Of a DNA stretch of 44,983 bases, positions 15,720-24,001 are shown in pieces. The notes under the pieces were generated by a model, which searched no databases, was not told the DNA's origin, and saw only the letters and a list, made by a program, of their open reading frames with translations. Origin of the DNA: Pseudomonadota bacterium. GTDB taxonomy: Bacteria; Pseudomonadota; Alphaproteobacteria; Sphingomonadales; Sphingomonadaceae. The position numbers were made by a program, and so were the translations under genes. The DNA lies in assembly GCA_023426225.1 (NCBI GenBank), contig JAFABD010000193.1, forward strand, positions 1-44,983, written 5' to 3'. The first letter of the stretch is position 1. The number at the start of each line of letters is the position of its first letter.

Positions 15720-15737
15720 ACGGCGATATGGGGCGGG

Positions 15738-16604
15738 ATGGGTGAACGGCGCAACTATACCGATGGCTATTGGTGGTCGAAGGACGGGCTTCGGCTGCAT
15801 TATCGCGACTATCCGGGCGCGGCCGACCGGCCGCCGGTGTTGTGCTTTCCCGGACTGACGCGAAACGCCCGCGATTATGAGGGGCTTGCGGCGCATCTGG
15901 CCGGCCGCCGGCGCGTGATCGCGGTCGAGTTCCGCGGGCGGGGCGAGAGCGCCTATGCCAAAGACCCGATGACCTATGTTCCGCTGACCTATTTGCAGGA
16001 TGTCGAGGCGCTGCTCGCCGAGACGGGGATCGAGCGTTTCGTCGCGGTGGGTACGTCGCTGGGCGGGATCGTCACGATGTTGTTGTCGGCGACCGGGGCG
16101 GGGCGCCTAGCCGGTGTCGTACTGAACGACGTGGGGCCGGAGATCGACCCGCGCGGGCTGACCCGGATTCGCAGCTATGTCGGCAAGGCGGTCTGGTATC
16201 CCACCTGGATGCATGCGGCGCGCGGGCTGGCCGAGTCCAATCACGACGTCTATCCCGATTACCGGATCGAGGACTGGCTGCGCATGGCGAAGCGGCTGTA
16301 CCGGGTGAACAGCTCGGGCCGGATCGTGCTCGACTACGACATGAAGATCGCCGAGCCGTTCCGCGTGCCCGGCAATGCCGCCGGCCCGGACATGTGGCCG
16401 ACGATCGACGCGCTGGCGGGCAGGCCGGTGTTGCTGGTGCGCGGCGAGAATTCGGATATTCTGAGCCCGGAGACGGCGCAGCGGATGATCGGGAAAATGC
16501 CGGGCGCCGAGCTCGTCACCGTGCCGCGGATCGGCCATGCCCCGACGCTCGACGAGCCGGAGGTGCTGGCGGCGGTCGACCGGCTGCTCGAAGCGGCCGG
16601 CTGA
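15738..16604 (+). CDS. Alpha/beta hydrolase
   Basis: The 288-residue protein is an alpha/beta-hydrolase fold enzyme of unknown substrate. It has an oxyanion-loop strand VLCFPGLTRNARDY (34-47), the nucleophile elbow GTSLGG with Ser at 107, and the catalytic His in PRIGHAPTLDEP (about 267); the acid is likely the Asp in RGENSD. No signal peptide is present, so it is cytoplasmic. The start is ATG 15738 preceded by GGGCGGG. It runs divergently from selO with an 18-bp gap. A glycosyltransferase follows 98 bp on. Confidence 0.85.
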   Translation: MGERRNYTDGYWWSKDGLRLHYRDYPGAADRPPVLCFPGLTRNARDYEGLAAHLAGRRRVIAVEFRGRGESAYAKDPMTYVPLTYLQDVEALLAETGIERFVAVGTSLGGIVTMLLSATGAGRLAGVVLNDVGPEIDPRGLTRIRSYVGKAVWYPTWMHAARGLAESNHDVYPDYRIEDWLRMAKRLYRVNSSGRIVLDYDMKIAEPFRVPGNAAGPDMWPTIDALAGRPVLLVRGENSDILSPETAQRMIGKMPGAELVTVPRIGHAPTLDEPEVLAAVDRLLEAAG

Positions 16605-16702
16605 GCGCGGCGATGGCGGCGGCGAGGTTGCCCCGCTGCGGGGCGTTCCCTGTGGCACAACCGGATGACGGACGGCGAAAGGGACGCTAAGCCCGCGCAA
16701 CC

Positions 16703-17836
16703 ATGTCGATCCACATCCTGCACCTGCATTCGACCTTTGCGCTGGGCGGCAAGGAGGCGCGCGCCGTCCGGCTGATGAATGCCTTTGGCGATCGCGCACG
16801 GCACACCATCGTCTCGTCGATGCCGGACCAATATGGCGCCCGCGACGCCATCGCGAAGGGCATCCGTTACGAGATCGCGCAGAATCCGCCGCCGCTGACG
16901 GGCAAGCCGTCGGTCCGCCGTTACGAGGAAATCGCGCGCTTCATGCGCCGTTTCGATCTGGTGCTGACCTATAACTGGGGCGCGATCGACGGCGTGATGG
17001 CGGCGCGCGTCTTTGGCAAGGGGATGCCGCCGGTCATCCACCATGAGGACGGCTTCAACGCCGACGAGGCCGAACGGCTGAATCCGGTACGCAACATGTA
17101 CCGCCGGCTGGCGCTGCCCGCCGCCAAGGCGCTGGTGGTGCCGAGCGAGGTGCTGGAGCGCATCGCGCTGCATCAATGGCGCCAGCCGCCGTCGCGCGTT
17201 CGGCGGATCGCCAACGGCGTGCCCACCGCGCGTTATGCCGAGAAGCCCGATCCACGACTGATCCCCGCGCTCGCCAAGCGGCGTGAGGGCGAGGTTTTCA
17301 TCGGCTGCGTCGCCGGGCTGCGCGCGGTGAAGGACGTGCCGCTGCTCGTGCGTGCGGCCGGCGGGCTCAACTGCCGGTTCAAGCTGGTGATCCTGGGCGA
17401 AGGGCCCGAGCGTCAGGCGGTGCTCGATGCCGCCGAGGCGATGGCGATCGACGACGCCGTGTTCCTGCCCGGTTTCCTGCCCGAGCCCTATCGCTACATG
17501 GGACTGTTCGACATTTTTGCGCTGTCGTCGAAGAGCGAGCAGGCACCGATTTCGGTGATCGAGGCGATGGCGGCGGGGCTGCCCGTGGTCGCGCCGCGCG
17601 TGGGGGATATTCCCGTAATGGTGGCGGCGGAGAATGATCGCTATCTTTTGGACGAGCGCAGCGAAGTGGGGCTGCGCGACCGGATCGACGTGCTTGCCCG
17701 CCATCCTGAGGCGCGCGCCATGGTCGGCGCAGCGAACCGTCAGAAGGCGCGGGCGCTGTACGACGAGAGTGCGATGATCACCGCCTATGCACGGCTTTAT
17801 GGTGAGGCGATCGGGCGGCCGGGCGCGCTGGGTTGA
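16703..17836 (+). CDS. Glycosyltransferase family 4
   Basis: This is a GT-B fold retaining glycosyltransferase of 377 residues. The N-terminal acceptor domain starts IHILHLHSTFALGGKEARAV, with the Gly-Gly-x-Glu/Lys-rich loop of GT4. The C-terminal donor domain carries FIGCVAGLRAVKDVPLLVRA (about 194-213), LVILGEGPERQAVLDAA and the nucleotide-sugar-binding EAPISVIEAMAAGLPVVAP-like block (here QAPISVIEAMAAGLPVVAP, about 280-298), with E288 as the likely diphosphate/catalytic region residue. The sugar and acceptor cannot be told; cell-envelope or exopolysaccharide work is usual. It is 64 bp from the next gene. Confidence 0.88.
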   Translation: MSIHILHLHSTFALGGKEARAVRLMNAFGDRARHTIVSSMPDQYGARDAIAKGIRYEIAQNPPPLTGKPSVRRYEEIARFMRRFDLVLTYNWGAIDGVMAARVFGKGMPPVIHHEDGFNADEAERLNPVRNMYRRLALPAAKALVVPSEVLERIALHQWRQPPSRVRRIANGVPTARYAEKPDPRLIPALAKRREGEVFIGCVAGLRAVKDVPLLVRAAGGLNCRFKLVILGEGPERQAVLDAAEAMAIDDAVFLPGFLPEPYRYMGLFDIFALSSKSEQAPISVIEAMAAGLPVVAPRVGDIPVMVAAENDRYLLDERSEVGLRDRIDVLARHPEARAMVGAANRQKARALYDESAMITAYARLYGEAIGRPGALG

Positions 17837-17900
17837 GATTGCGGCTCGCTTGTCGGCGCGTTTCCGGCTAGCGTCCGCCAAATTTTTTCTGGAGGTTTCT

Positions 17901-19304
17901 TTGTTCAAGGGTCTGACCCCCATCCAGTATAATGGCCGCGAAGTCTGGCCGCTGGTGGAAGGGGGCAAGGGTGTCGCGGCAACCAATCATGCCAGCGCAG
18001 GAGCATGGGCAGCCGCCGGCGGCATCGGCACGGTGAGTGCGGTCAACGCCGACAGCTATGACGCCGACGGCAAGATCATCCCCCAGATCTATCGCGCGTT
18101 GACGCGTCGCGAGCGTCACGAGGAACTGGTCCAGTACGCGATCGAAGGCGCGGTGCAGCAGGTCAAGCGCGCATTCGAGATTGCGGGCGGCAAGGGCGCG
18201 ATCAACATCAACGTGCTGTGGGAAATGGGCGGGGCGCAGCGCGTGCTCCAGGGCGTGCTCGAACGCACCCGCGGCATGGTGGCGGGCGTCACCTGCGGCG
18301 CCGGCATGCCGTACAAGCTGTCCGAGATCGCGGCATCCTACAACGTCAACTATCTGCCGATCGTCAGTTCGGCGCGCGCTTTCCGGGCGCTGTGGAAGCG
18401 CGCCTATTCGAAGGCGGCCGAATGGCTGGCGGCGGTGGTTTATGAGGACCCCTGGCTCGCCGGCGGACACAACGGTCTTTCGAATGCCGAAGACCCGTTG
18501 CAGCCGCAGGACCCCTATCCGCGCGTCAAGGCGTTGCGCGAGACGATGCGCGAGGGCGGGATTTCGGACGAGGTCCCGATCGTCATGGCCGGCGGCGTCT
18601 GGTACCTGCGCGACTGGAGCGACTGGATCGACAATCCCGAACTGGGGCGGATTGCTTTTCAGTTCGGTACCCGGCCGCTGCTGACGCAGGAAAGCCCCAT
18701 CCCCGACGAGTGGAAGCGCAAGCTGATGGAGATCGATGAGGGCGATGTGCTGCTCCACCGATTCTCGCCCACCGGCTTCTATTCTTCGGCGCATCGCAAC
18801 AGCTTCCTGCGTAACCTCGAAGCGCGGTCGGAGCGCCAGATTCCCTATTCGACGGAGGCGGCGGGGGACCATAGCTTCCAGCTCGACGTCGGCGTCCGCG
18901 GCAAGAACTTCTGGGTGACGCGCAACGACTTGCTGCGCGCGCGCGAGTGGCATGGCCGCGGCTTCACCAGCGCGCTCAAGACGCCCGACAACACGCTGGT
19001 GTTCGTCACGCCCGAAGAGCAGCAGACGATCCGCAAGGACCAGGCCGACTGCATGGGCTGCCTTAGCCAGTGCCAGTTTTCTTCCTGGGCCGACAGCGAG
19101 ACCAATTCGACCGGCCGGCTTGCCGACCCGCGCAGCTTCTGCATCCAGAAGACGCTGCAGGACATCGCGCATGGCGGTCCGGTGGACAACAACCTGATGT
19201 TCGCGGGGCACGCCGCGTTCAACTTCAAGCGCGATCCGTTCTATTCCAACGGCTTCGTGCCGACGGTGAAGCAGCTCGTCGACCGGATCCTGACCGGCGA
19301 CTGA
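17901..19304 (+). CDS. Nitronate monooxygenase/2-nitropropane dioxygenase-like flavoprotein
   Basis: The 467-residue protein belongs to the long nitronate-monooxygenase-like FMN TIM-barrel group. Visible blocks are GGIGTVSAVNAD (40-51), GAININVLWEMGGAQ, GVTCGAGMPYKL, YEDPWLAGGHNGLSN, VPIVMAGGVWYLRDW and FQFGTRPLLTQES, with phosphate-binding AGGV and FGTR late in the barrel. The C-terminal part has four cysteines, C384-x2-C387-x3-C391-x22-C414, that look like a metal or Fe-S site. The physiological substrate is unknown. The start is TTG 17901, chosen because GGAGG lies five bases before it; longer in-frame starts run into the glycosyltransferase end. Confidence 0.83.
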   Translation: MFKGLTPIQYNGREVWPLVEGGKGVAATNHASAGAWAAAGGIGTVSAVNADSYDADGKIIPQIYRALTRRERHEELVQYAIEGAVQQVKRAFEIAGGKGAININVLWEMGGAQRVLQGVLERTRGMVAGVTCGAGMPYKLSEIAASYNVNYLPIVSSARAFRALWKRAYSKAAEWLAAVVYEDPWLAGGHNGLSNAEDPLQPQDPYPRVKALRETMREGGISDEVPIVMAGGVWYLRDWSDWIDNPELGRIAFQFGTRPLLTQESPIPDEWKRKLMEIDEGDVLLHRFSPTGFYSSAHRNSFLRNLEARSERQIPYSTEAAGDHSFQLDVGVRGKNFWVTRNDLLRAREWHGRGFTSALKTPDNTLVFVTPEEQQTIRKDQADCMGCLSQCQFSSWADSETNSTGRLADPRSFCIQKTLQDIAHGGPVDNNLMFAGHAAFNFKRDPFYSNGFVPTVKQLVDRILTGD

Positions 19305-19312
19305 CCGCTCGG

Positions 19313-19343
19313 CCGCGGCGCCGCGTTCCGGCGCGGGCCGCGG
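19313..19343 (+). terminator. Terminator-like hairpin after the nitronate monooxygenase gene
   Basis: CCGCGGC (19313-19319) pairs with GCCGCGG (19337-19343), with CGCC/GGCG pairing inside. It lies nine bases after the stop codon. No T-run follows, so the call is tentative. Confidence 0.35.
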
Positions 19344-19399
19344 AACCTGCGCGCCTGCTGCTGCGCTTTCGACGCCCGGAGGGGTGACGGAGGCGCAGG

Positions 19400-19960
19400 A
19401 TGCAGCATGTGCTGGCGGCAATGATCGGCGTGGGGAAGGAGGCGCAAGCGCTCGGTCCCTGCCAAGTCGCTTTCCGCGCCGTGATCGTCTACCTCGTCAC
19501 GCTGGCCATCGTGCGGATGGGAAAGAAGCGCTTCATGGCGCGAGGCACGGCGTTCGACGTGATCGTCGGCATCATTGTCGGATCGGTGGCGAGCCGCGCG
19601 ATCACCGGCAACGCACCGATTCTGCCGGCGATTGCCGGTGTCGCCGCGATCCTGGCCCTGCATTGGCTGTTCTCATGGATCGCGCTGCGCTGGCATGGCT
19701 TCGGTCGGGCGATCAAGGGCAGCTCAAGCCTGCTGATCCGCGACGGCGTGATTGATGCGCGGACGATGCGGCGCGCGCATCTGAGCGGCCGCGACCTTGA
19801 GGAGGATCTGCGCCTCAAGGGTTCTCCGGCAATCGCCGAGATCGCCGAAGCCCGCATCGAACGCGACGGACAGTTGAGCGTGCGGACCCGCCAAGAACTG
19901 CGCGTCGTCGAAATCGCGGTGGCCGAAGGCGTCCAGCGTGTGCGGATCGAGATCGACTGA
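19400..19960 (+). CDS. DUF421 (YetF-like) membrane protein
   Basis: The 186-residue protein matches DUF421: an N-terminal part with about three hydrophobic helices (VAFRAVIVYLVTLAIVRM, FDVIVGIIVGSVASRAI, LPAIAGVAAILALHWLFSWI) followed by a soluble domain with LLIRDGVIDARTMRRAHLSGRDLEEDLRLKG split across 110-140. Related YetF proteins of Bacillus are membrane proteins of poorly known function; the soluble domain may bind a ligand. AGGCGCAGG precedes the ATG. It ends ten bases from the convergent dehydrogenase gene. Confidence 0.87.
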   Translation: MQHVLAAMIGVGKEAQALGPCQVAFRAVIVYLVTLAIVRMGKKRFMARGTAFDVIVGIIVGSVASRAITGNAPILPAIAGVAAILALHWLFSWIALRWHGFGRAIKGSSSLLIRDGVIDARTMRRAHLSGRDLEEDLRLKGSPAIAEIAEARIERDGQLSVRTRQELRVVEIAVAEGVQRVRIEID

Positions 19961-19969
19961 CCCGAACGC

Positions 19970-20968
19970 TCAGAGAAAGGCGTCGAACACCTGATCGGGG
20001 GGGCGATGCCCGTCGACCCACGCGCGGATGTTCGCGACAACCTTGAACCCCATCTCGTCGCGTGCCTCGAAGGTCGCCGAGCCGAGGTGCGGCAGCAGCA
20101 CCACATTGTCCAGCGGGACAAGCCGGGGATCGACGCGCGGTTCGTCGACATAGACGTCGAGCCCCGCCCCGGCGATGCGGCCTGTCGCGAGCGACTGCAC
20201 CAACGCCTCCGGATCGACGATGTCGCCGCGCGCGGTGTTGATCAGCCAGCCATGGGGGCCCAGCAGGTCGAGCCGACGCGCGTCGATCAGGCGATGCGTC
20301 GCCGGCGTATGCGGCGCGTGGATGGTCAGGATGTCGATCGCCTCGAGCATCGTGTCGAGATCGGCGTGGAAGGTCGCGCCAAGCTGCGCCTCGAGCACTT
20401 CGGGAACGCGGTGGCGGCCATGATAGTGGATCGACAGGCCGAACGCGCGTGCGCGCAACGCAACCGCCTGGCCGATGCGTCCCATGCCGAGGATGCCGAG
20501 CTTGCGCCCGCCCAGCCGGTGCCCGCGCATGCTGGTGGGGGACCAGCCGGTCCATGCGCCGGCGCGGACGAGCTTGTCGCCTTCGACGAGCCGGCGCGGC
20601 GTCGCCAGGATCAGCGCCATCGCCATGTCGGCCGTGTCGTCGGTCAAGACGCCCGGCGTGTTGCTGACCAGGATGCCCTTCTCGCGCGCTGCGGCCAGGT
20701 CGATATGGCCATAGCCTGCGCCATAGTTGGCGATCAGCCTCAACCGTTCGGACGCACCTGCAATCAGCGCGGCGTCGATGTCGTCGGTGACGGTGGGGAC
20801 GAACACATCGCAATCGGCCATGCCGGCGGCCAGTTCGGAGCGGCCGAGCGGTCGGTCGTCGCGGTTGAGCACCACGTCGAACAGTTCGGCCATGCGGGCC
20901 TCGACCCGTTCAGGCAGGGTACGGGTGACGAAGACCCGGGGGCGGGCGGGGCGCGCAATCTGGGGCAT
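19970..20968 (-). CDS. D-isomer-specific 2-hydroxyacid dehydrogenase (glyoxylate/hydroxypyruvate reductase-like)
   Basis: The enzyme reduces 2-oxoacids such as glyoxylate or hydroxypyruvate with NAD(P)H. The 332-residue chain has NYGAGYGHIDLAAA, the Rossmann motif LGILGMGRIGQAVALRARA (about 156-174), NTARGDIVDPEAL with the substrate-binding Arg, a Glu in DVYVDEP and the catalytic His in LPHLGSAT (about 303-310). Exact substrate cannot be decided. Malate synthase elsewhere in the window also handles glyoxylate, but no link is shown. It is divergent from the SH3 gene over 75 bp. Confidence 0.92.
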   Translation of the reverse strand: MPQIARPARPRVFVTRTLPERVEARMAELFDVVLNRDDRPLGRSELAAGMADCDVFVPTVTDDIDAALIAGASERLRLIANYGAGYGHIDLAAAREKGILVSNTPGVLTDDTADMAMALILATPRRLVEGDKLVRAGAWTGWSPTSMRGHRLGGRKLGILGMGRIGQAVALRARAFGLSIHYHGRHRVPEVLEAQLGATFHADLDTMLEAIDILTIHAPHTPATHRLIDARRLDLLGPHGWLINTARGDIVDPEALVQSLATGRIAGAGLDVYVDEPRVDPRLVPLDNVVLLPHLGSATFEARDEMGFKVVANIRAWVDGHRPPDQVFDAFL

Positions 20969-21043
20969 GGTCGATCGAATTGAAGGCTTGGCGCGCCACA
21001 GTCAACGGTTGAAGGGAAAGGTGTACGAACGCTAGAGGGAGGC

Positions 21044-21538
21044 ATGACCAGCCAATCGAAGCGCCGGAGCGGCGTGCTGCTAATCGGCCTGGCGCTGCTG
21101 GGCACTGCCGTCCCCGCCGCAGCCGACCAGCGCAAGCTCCCCTATTTCCTGTCGATCGAGGCAGGGAAGGCGCGGATGCGTACCGGCCCCGGGCGCAATT
21201 ACCCCAGCAGCTGGATCTACCAGCGGCCGGGACTGCCCGTGCGGGTCGTTGCGGTCTATGGCGAATGGCGCAAGGTGCAAGACCCCGACGGGACCGAGGG
21301 ATGGATGCTCTTCAACCTGCTCAAGGATCGACGCACCGGGATGATCCGCGGCGCGATCACAGAGCTTCGCGCCGAACCGCGCGGCGATGCGGGCATCAAT
21401 TGGCGTGCCGAACCCGGCGTTGTCGGCAGGATCAGCAAATGCCAGTCGGGCTGGTGCTGGTTCGACGCCAATGGCCGCGCCGGCTATGTCGAGCAGGCGC
21501 GCCTATGGGGCGTCGAGCCCGGCGAAAGCGTGCCCTGA
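21044..21538 (+). CDS. Exported SH3-domain protein
   Basis: The 164-residue product has a signal peptide (basic start, hydrophobic core VLLIGLALLGTAVPAAA, cleavage near residue 27), so it is periplasmic. Two bacterial SH3-like units follow: residues about 35-95 (KARMRTGPGRNYPSSWIYQR, then EWRKVQDPDGTEGWML) and about 100-160 (LRAEPRGDAGINWRAEPGVV, then GWCWFDANGRAGYVEQARLWG). The RTGPG pattern is typical of SH3b/DUF1058 proteins that bind cell-wall material. AGGGAGG lies before the ATG. It is convergent with the thiolase gene. Confidence 0.88.
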   Translation: MTSQSKRRSGVLLIGLALLGTAVPAAADQRKLPYFLSIEAGKARMRTGPGRNYPSSWIYQRPGLPVRVVAVYGEWRKVQDPDGTEGWMLFNLLKDRRTGMIRGAITELRAEPRGDAGINWRAEPGVVGRISKCQSGWCWFDANGRAGYVEQARLWGVEPGESVP

Positions 21539-21554
21539 ACGCTGGCCGCCAGCC

Positions 21555-21583
21555 GTCAGGATCGGCCCGGCGCCGATCCTGAC
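21555..21583. terminator. Bidirectional terminator-like hairpin between convergent genes
   Basis: GTCAGGATCGGC (21555-21566) and GCCGATCCTGAC (21572-21583) make a perfect 12-bp stem with loop CCGGC, midway between the SH3 stop and the thiolase stop. There is no T-run on either side, so it may act as a 3' end stabiliser rather than a true intrinsic terminator. Confidence 0.55.
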
Positions 21584-21594
21584 CCCATGGTCGA

Positions 21595-22782
21595 TCAGTC
21601 CAGCAGTTCGACCGCGACAGCGGTGGCCTCGCCGCCGCCGATGCACAGTGATGCCAGTCCGCGACGGCCGCCGCGCGCTTCAAGAGCGGCAAGCAGCGTC
21701 GCCAGCACGCGCGCACCGCTGGCGCCGATCGGATGGCCGAGCGCGCATGCGCCGCCGTTGACGTTGACCACGTCGTGCGCGAGCCCAAGGTCGTGCATCG
21801 CAATCATCGCGACGCACGCAAAGGCCTCGTTGACTTCGAACAGGTCGACGTCCCCGGTCGTCCAACCGGCCTTTTCGAGCGCCTTTCGCATCGCAAAGAC
21901 CGGGGCGGTGGTGAAACGCGCCGGCAAGTGAGCATGCGCGGCGTGGGAAACGATCCGCGCCTTTGGCGTCAGGCCCAGTTTTTCGGCAACGCTGGCACGG
22001 GTGAGGACCAGTGCAGCGGCACCGTCGGAAATCGACGAGGCATTGGCGGCGGTGATCGTCCCGTCCTTCGCGAAGGCGGGCTTGAGCGTCGGGATCTTCG
22101 CCGCGTTGCTGCGCGTGGGCTGTTCGTCGAAGCTGACCGTGGTCGTCCCCTTGCGGTCCTGAATCTCGACGGGCACCGTCTCGCGATCGAATGCGCCGCT
22201 TGCCGAGGCCTTTTGCGCGCGTTCGAGCGAGGCGATCGCGAATGCGTCCTGCGCCTCGCGGGTAAACTGATATTCGCGTGCGGTCTCTTCGGCGAACACG
22301 CCCATCAGCTTGCCGGGTTCATACGCATCCTCGAGCCCGTCGAGATACATGTGGTCGATCAGGCGATCATGGCCGATCCGGGCGCCGGCGCGGTGGCGGG
22401 TCGAGAGATAGGGCGCGTTGGTCATGCTCTCCATCCCGCCTGCGACGAGCAGATCGGCCGAGCGTGCGGCAAGTGCATCGGCTCCCATGATGACGGCCTG
22501 CATTCCCGATCCGCACATCTTGTTGACCGTGGTCGCCTCGACATGATGCGGCAGGCCGGCCTTCAGGGCGGCTTGCCGGGCAGGCGCCTGGCCCAGGCCG
22601 GCGGGAAGCACGCAGCCCATATAGATGCGCTCGATCGCTTCGCCGCTCAGTCCGGCGCGCTCGACCGCAGCGCCGACCGCGGTCGCGCCGAGATCGGTGG
22701 CGCTGACCGGGGACAGGCATCCCTGGAAGCTGCCCATCGGCGTGCGGGCATAGGAAACAATGACGACGTCATCGGCGGACAT
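21595..22782 (-). CDS. Acetyl-CoA C-acyltransferase (thiolase)
   Basis: Thiolases condense or cleave acyl-CoAs. The 395-residue protein has the acyl-accepting Cys at 90 (NKMCGSGMQAV), the GHPIGASGAR block with His 350 and the second catalytic Cys at 380 (LCIGGGEA). Length and the KMCGSGMQ form fit acetyl-CoA acetyltransferases (PhaA/AtoB type), but degradative use is equally possible. GAGGAG precedes the ATG. The 149-bp divergent spacer to the small membrane gene contains a perfect palindrome at 22868-22883. Confidence 0.94.
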   Translation of the reverse strand: MSADDVVIVSYARTPMGSFQGCLSPVSATDLGATAVGAAVERAGLSGEAIERIYMGCVLPAGLGQAPARQAALKAGLPHHVEATTVNKMCGSGMQAVIMGADALAARSADLLVAGGMESMTNAPYLSTRHRAGARIGHDRLIDHMYLDGLEDAYEPGKLMGVFAEETAREYQFTREAQDAFAIASLERAQKASASGAFDRETVPVEIQDRKGTTTVSFDEQPTRSNAAKIPTLKPAFAKDGTITAANASSISDGAAALVLTRASVAEKLGLTPKARIVSHAAHAHLPARFTTAPVFAMRKALEKAGWTTGDVDLFEVNEAFACVAMIAMHDLGLAHDVVNVNGGACALGHPIGASGARVLATLLAALEARGGRRGLASLCIGGGEATAVAVELLD

Positions 22783-22867
22783 AATGGCTCCTCTCGGATG
22801 TTTGGCCGCGATCTAGGCGTTCGGCAGGCGGATTGCACCCCGGTTTGCAGCTCTGCATGGCCGACCG

Positions 22868-22883
22868 CGGCTTTGCAAAGCCG
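22868..22883. promoter_or_regulatory. 16-bp perfect palindrome in the thiolase/membrane-protein divergent region
   Basis: CGGCTTTG/CAAAGCCG is a perfect 8+8 palindrome. Several further TTGCA/TGCAA words lie within 60 bp (near 22835, 22849, 22856 and 22890). This looks like an operator for a dimeric repressor, possibly of acyl-CoA metabolism, but the regulator is not known. Confidence 0.4.
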
Positions 22884-22931
22884 GGTGATTGCAAATCGCC
22901 CCGGCGCCGCGCATGGAGAGGGAGTGCCGCG

Positions 22932-23192
22932 GTGGCGCCAGTCGACGTCTGTAAATGGTTCGCTTCGATCAGCGGGATCATCGCATGTTTCATGGTTTCG
23001 CTCGATCTCGGGCGTCGGGTGACCGGGTGGGGTTTTGCGCTTTTCGTGGCCTCGAGTGCGGCGTGGATCACCGGCGCGGTGCTGGCGGACGACGAACCGT
23101 TGTGGACGCAGAACGGCGTCCTGTTCTGCATCAACCTCTTCGGCGTCTATCGCTATCTGATCCGCAAGCGGCCGGCGCGTGACGGGGACTGA
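22932..23192 (+). CDS. Small three-helix membrane protein, unknown function
   Basis: The 86-residue protein has three hydrophobic segments: SISGIIACFMVSLDL (12-26), GFALFVASSAAWITGAVL (34-51) and GVLFCINLFGVYRYLI (62-77), so it is almost entirely membrane embedded, with a basic C-terminus. I do not recognise a named family. The start is GTG 22932, preceded by GAGGGAG; the upstream ATG-free extension of the frame has no ribosome site. Its last 14 bases overlap the start of the prepilin peptidase gene, so the two are likely cotranslated. Confidence 0.7.
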   Translation: MAPVDVCKWFASISGIIACFMVSLDLGRRVTGWGFALFVASSAAWITGAVLADDEPLWTQNGVLFCINLFGVYRYLIRKRPARDGD

Positions 23193-23946
23193 CATCGCCT
23201 ATCCGTTGCTGCTGGGCGTGCTCGGGCTCGTCTTCGGCAGCTTCATCGCCACGGTGATCGTGCGCTGGCCGCAGGGCCGAAGCATCGCGCAGGGGCGGTC
23301 GCACTGCGACGCTTGCGACCGCGTGCTTCACGCGGACGAACTGGTGCCGGTGGCAAGCTATCTGCGCGCGCGGGGGCGCTGCCGGACCTGCGGCGCGCGG
23401 ATTGCGCTAGTGCATCTGATCGTCGAACTTGCGGGCCTGGCGATTGGTGTCGCGGCAGGCGCGCTGGCGCCCGGTGCGACGGGCATTGCAGGGGCCGTGT
23501 TCGGCTGGCAGTTGCTCGCGCTGGCAGGGCTCGATCTCACCGCCTTTTGGCTCCCGAACCGGTTAACCGCGGCACTGGCGATCACGGGCGTGGCCGCGGT
23601 GGTGGCGGGTGCAGCGGTGCCGCCGGGCGATGCCGTGCTCGGCGGGCTCATCGGTTTCGGCAGCCTGTGGGCAGTCGCGGCCGGCTATCGCCGCGTTCGG
23701 GGGCGCGTGGGGCTGGGCGGAGGCGATCCCAAGCTGTTCGGGGCGATCGGCATCTGGCTTGGGTGGCGGACGCTGCCGGGCGTTCTGCTGGCGGCATGTC
23801 TGCTCGGGCTCGGTGTCGTGCTGATCCTCCGGCTATGCGGAAGAAGGATGGCTGCGGCCGACCGGCTGCCGCTTGGTACGCTGCTCGCGCTTGCGGCGTT
23901 CGGCAGCTGGATGGCAGGGCTCGCCTCGATCCCGATCGCGCGATAA
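23179..23946 (+). CDS. Prepilin peptidase, A24 family with methylase domain
   Basis: The enzyme cleaves and N-methylates type IV prepilins or pseudopilins at the inner membrane. The 255-residue protein opens with a membrane helix and the FGSFIATVIVRWP block. Two zinc-binding CxxC pairs (C43/C46 and C68/C71) mark the methyltransferase domain. The catalytic aspartates are D119 in ALAGLDLTAFWLPN and D183 in GLGGGDPKLFGAIG. The usual LPD after the first Asp reads LPN here. Start GTG 23179 lies inside the preceding gene. No pilus or type II secretion genes are nearby, so its substrates are encoded elsewhere. Confidence 0.88.
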   Translation: MTGTDIAYPLLLGVLGLVFGSFIATVIVRWPQGRSIAQGRSHCDACDRVLHADELVPVASYLRARGRCRTCGARIALVHLIVELAGLAIGVAAGALAPGATGIAGAVFGWQLLALAGLDLTAFWLPNRLTAALAITGVAAVVAGAAVPPGDAVLGGLIGFGSLWAVAAGYRRVRGRVGLGGGDPKLFGAIGIWLGWRTLPGVLLAACLLGLGVVLILRLCGRRMAAADRLPLGTLLALAAFGSWMAGLASIPIAR

Positions 23947-24001
23947 GCTTGCCGCCGGAAGCCGCGACAGGTCCGAATGGGCGGCGACGGGGGAGGAATT
24001 C

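Noticed and set aside
15492..15737. N-terminal extension of the alpha/beta hydrolase by 82 codons
   Set aside because: It would run antisense through the start of selO, is Arg-rich shadow sequence and has no family counterpart; ATG 15738 fits the fold.
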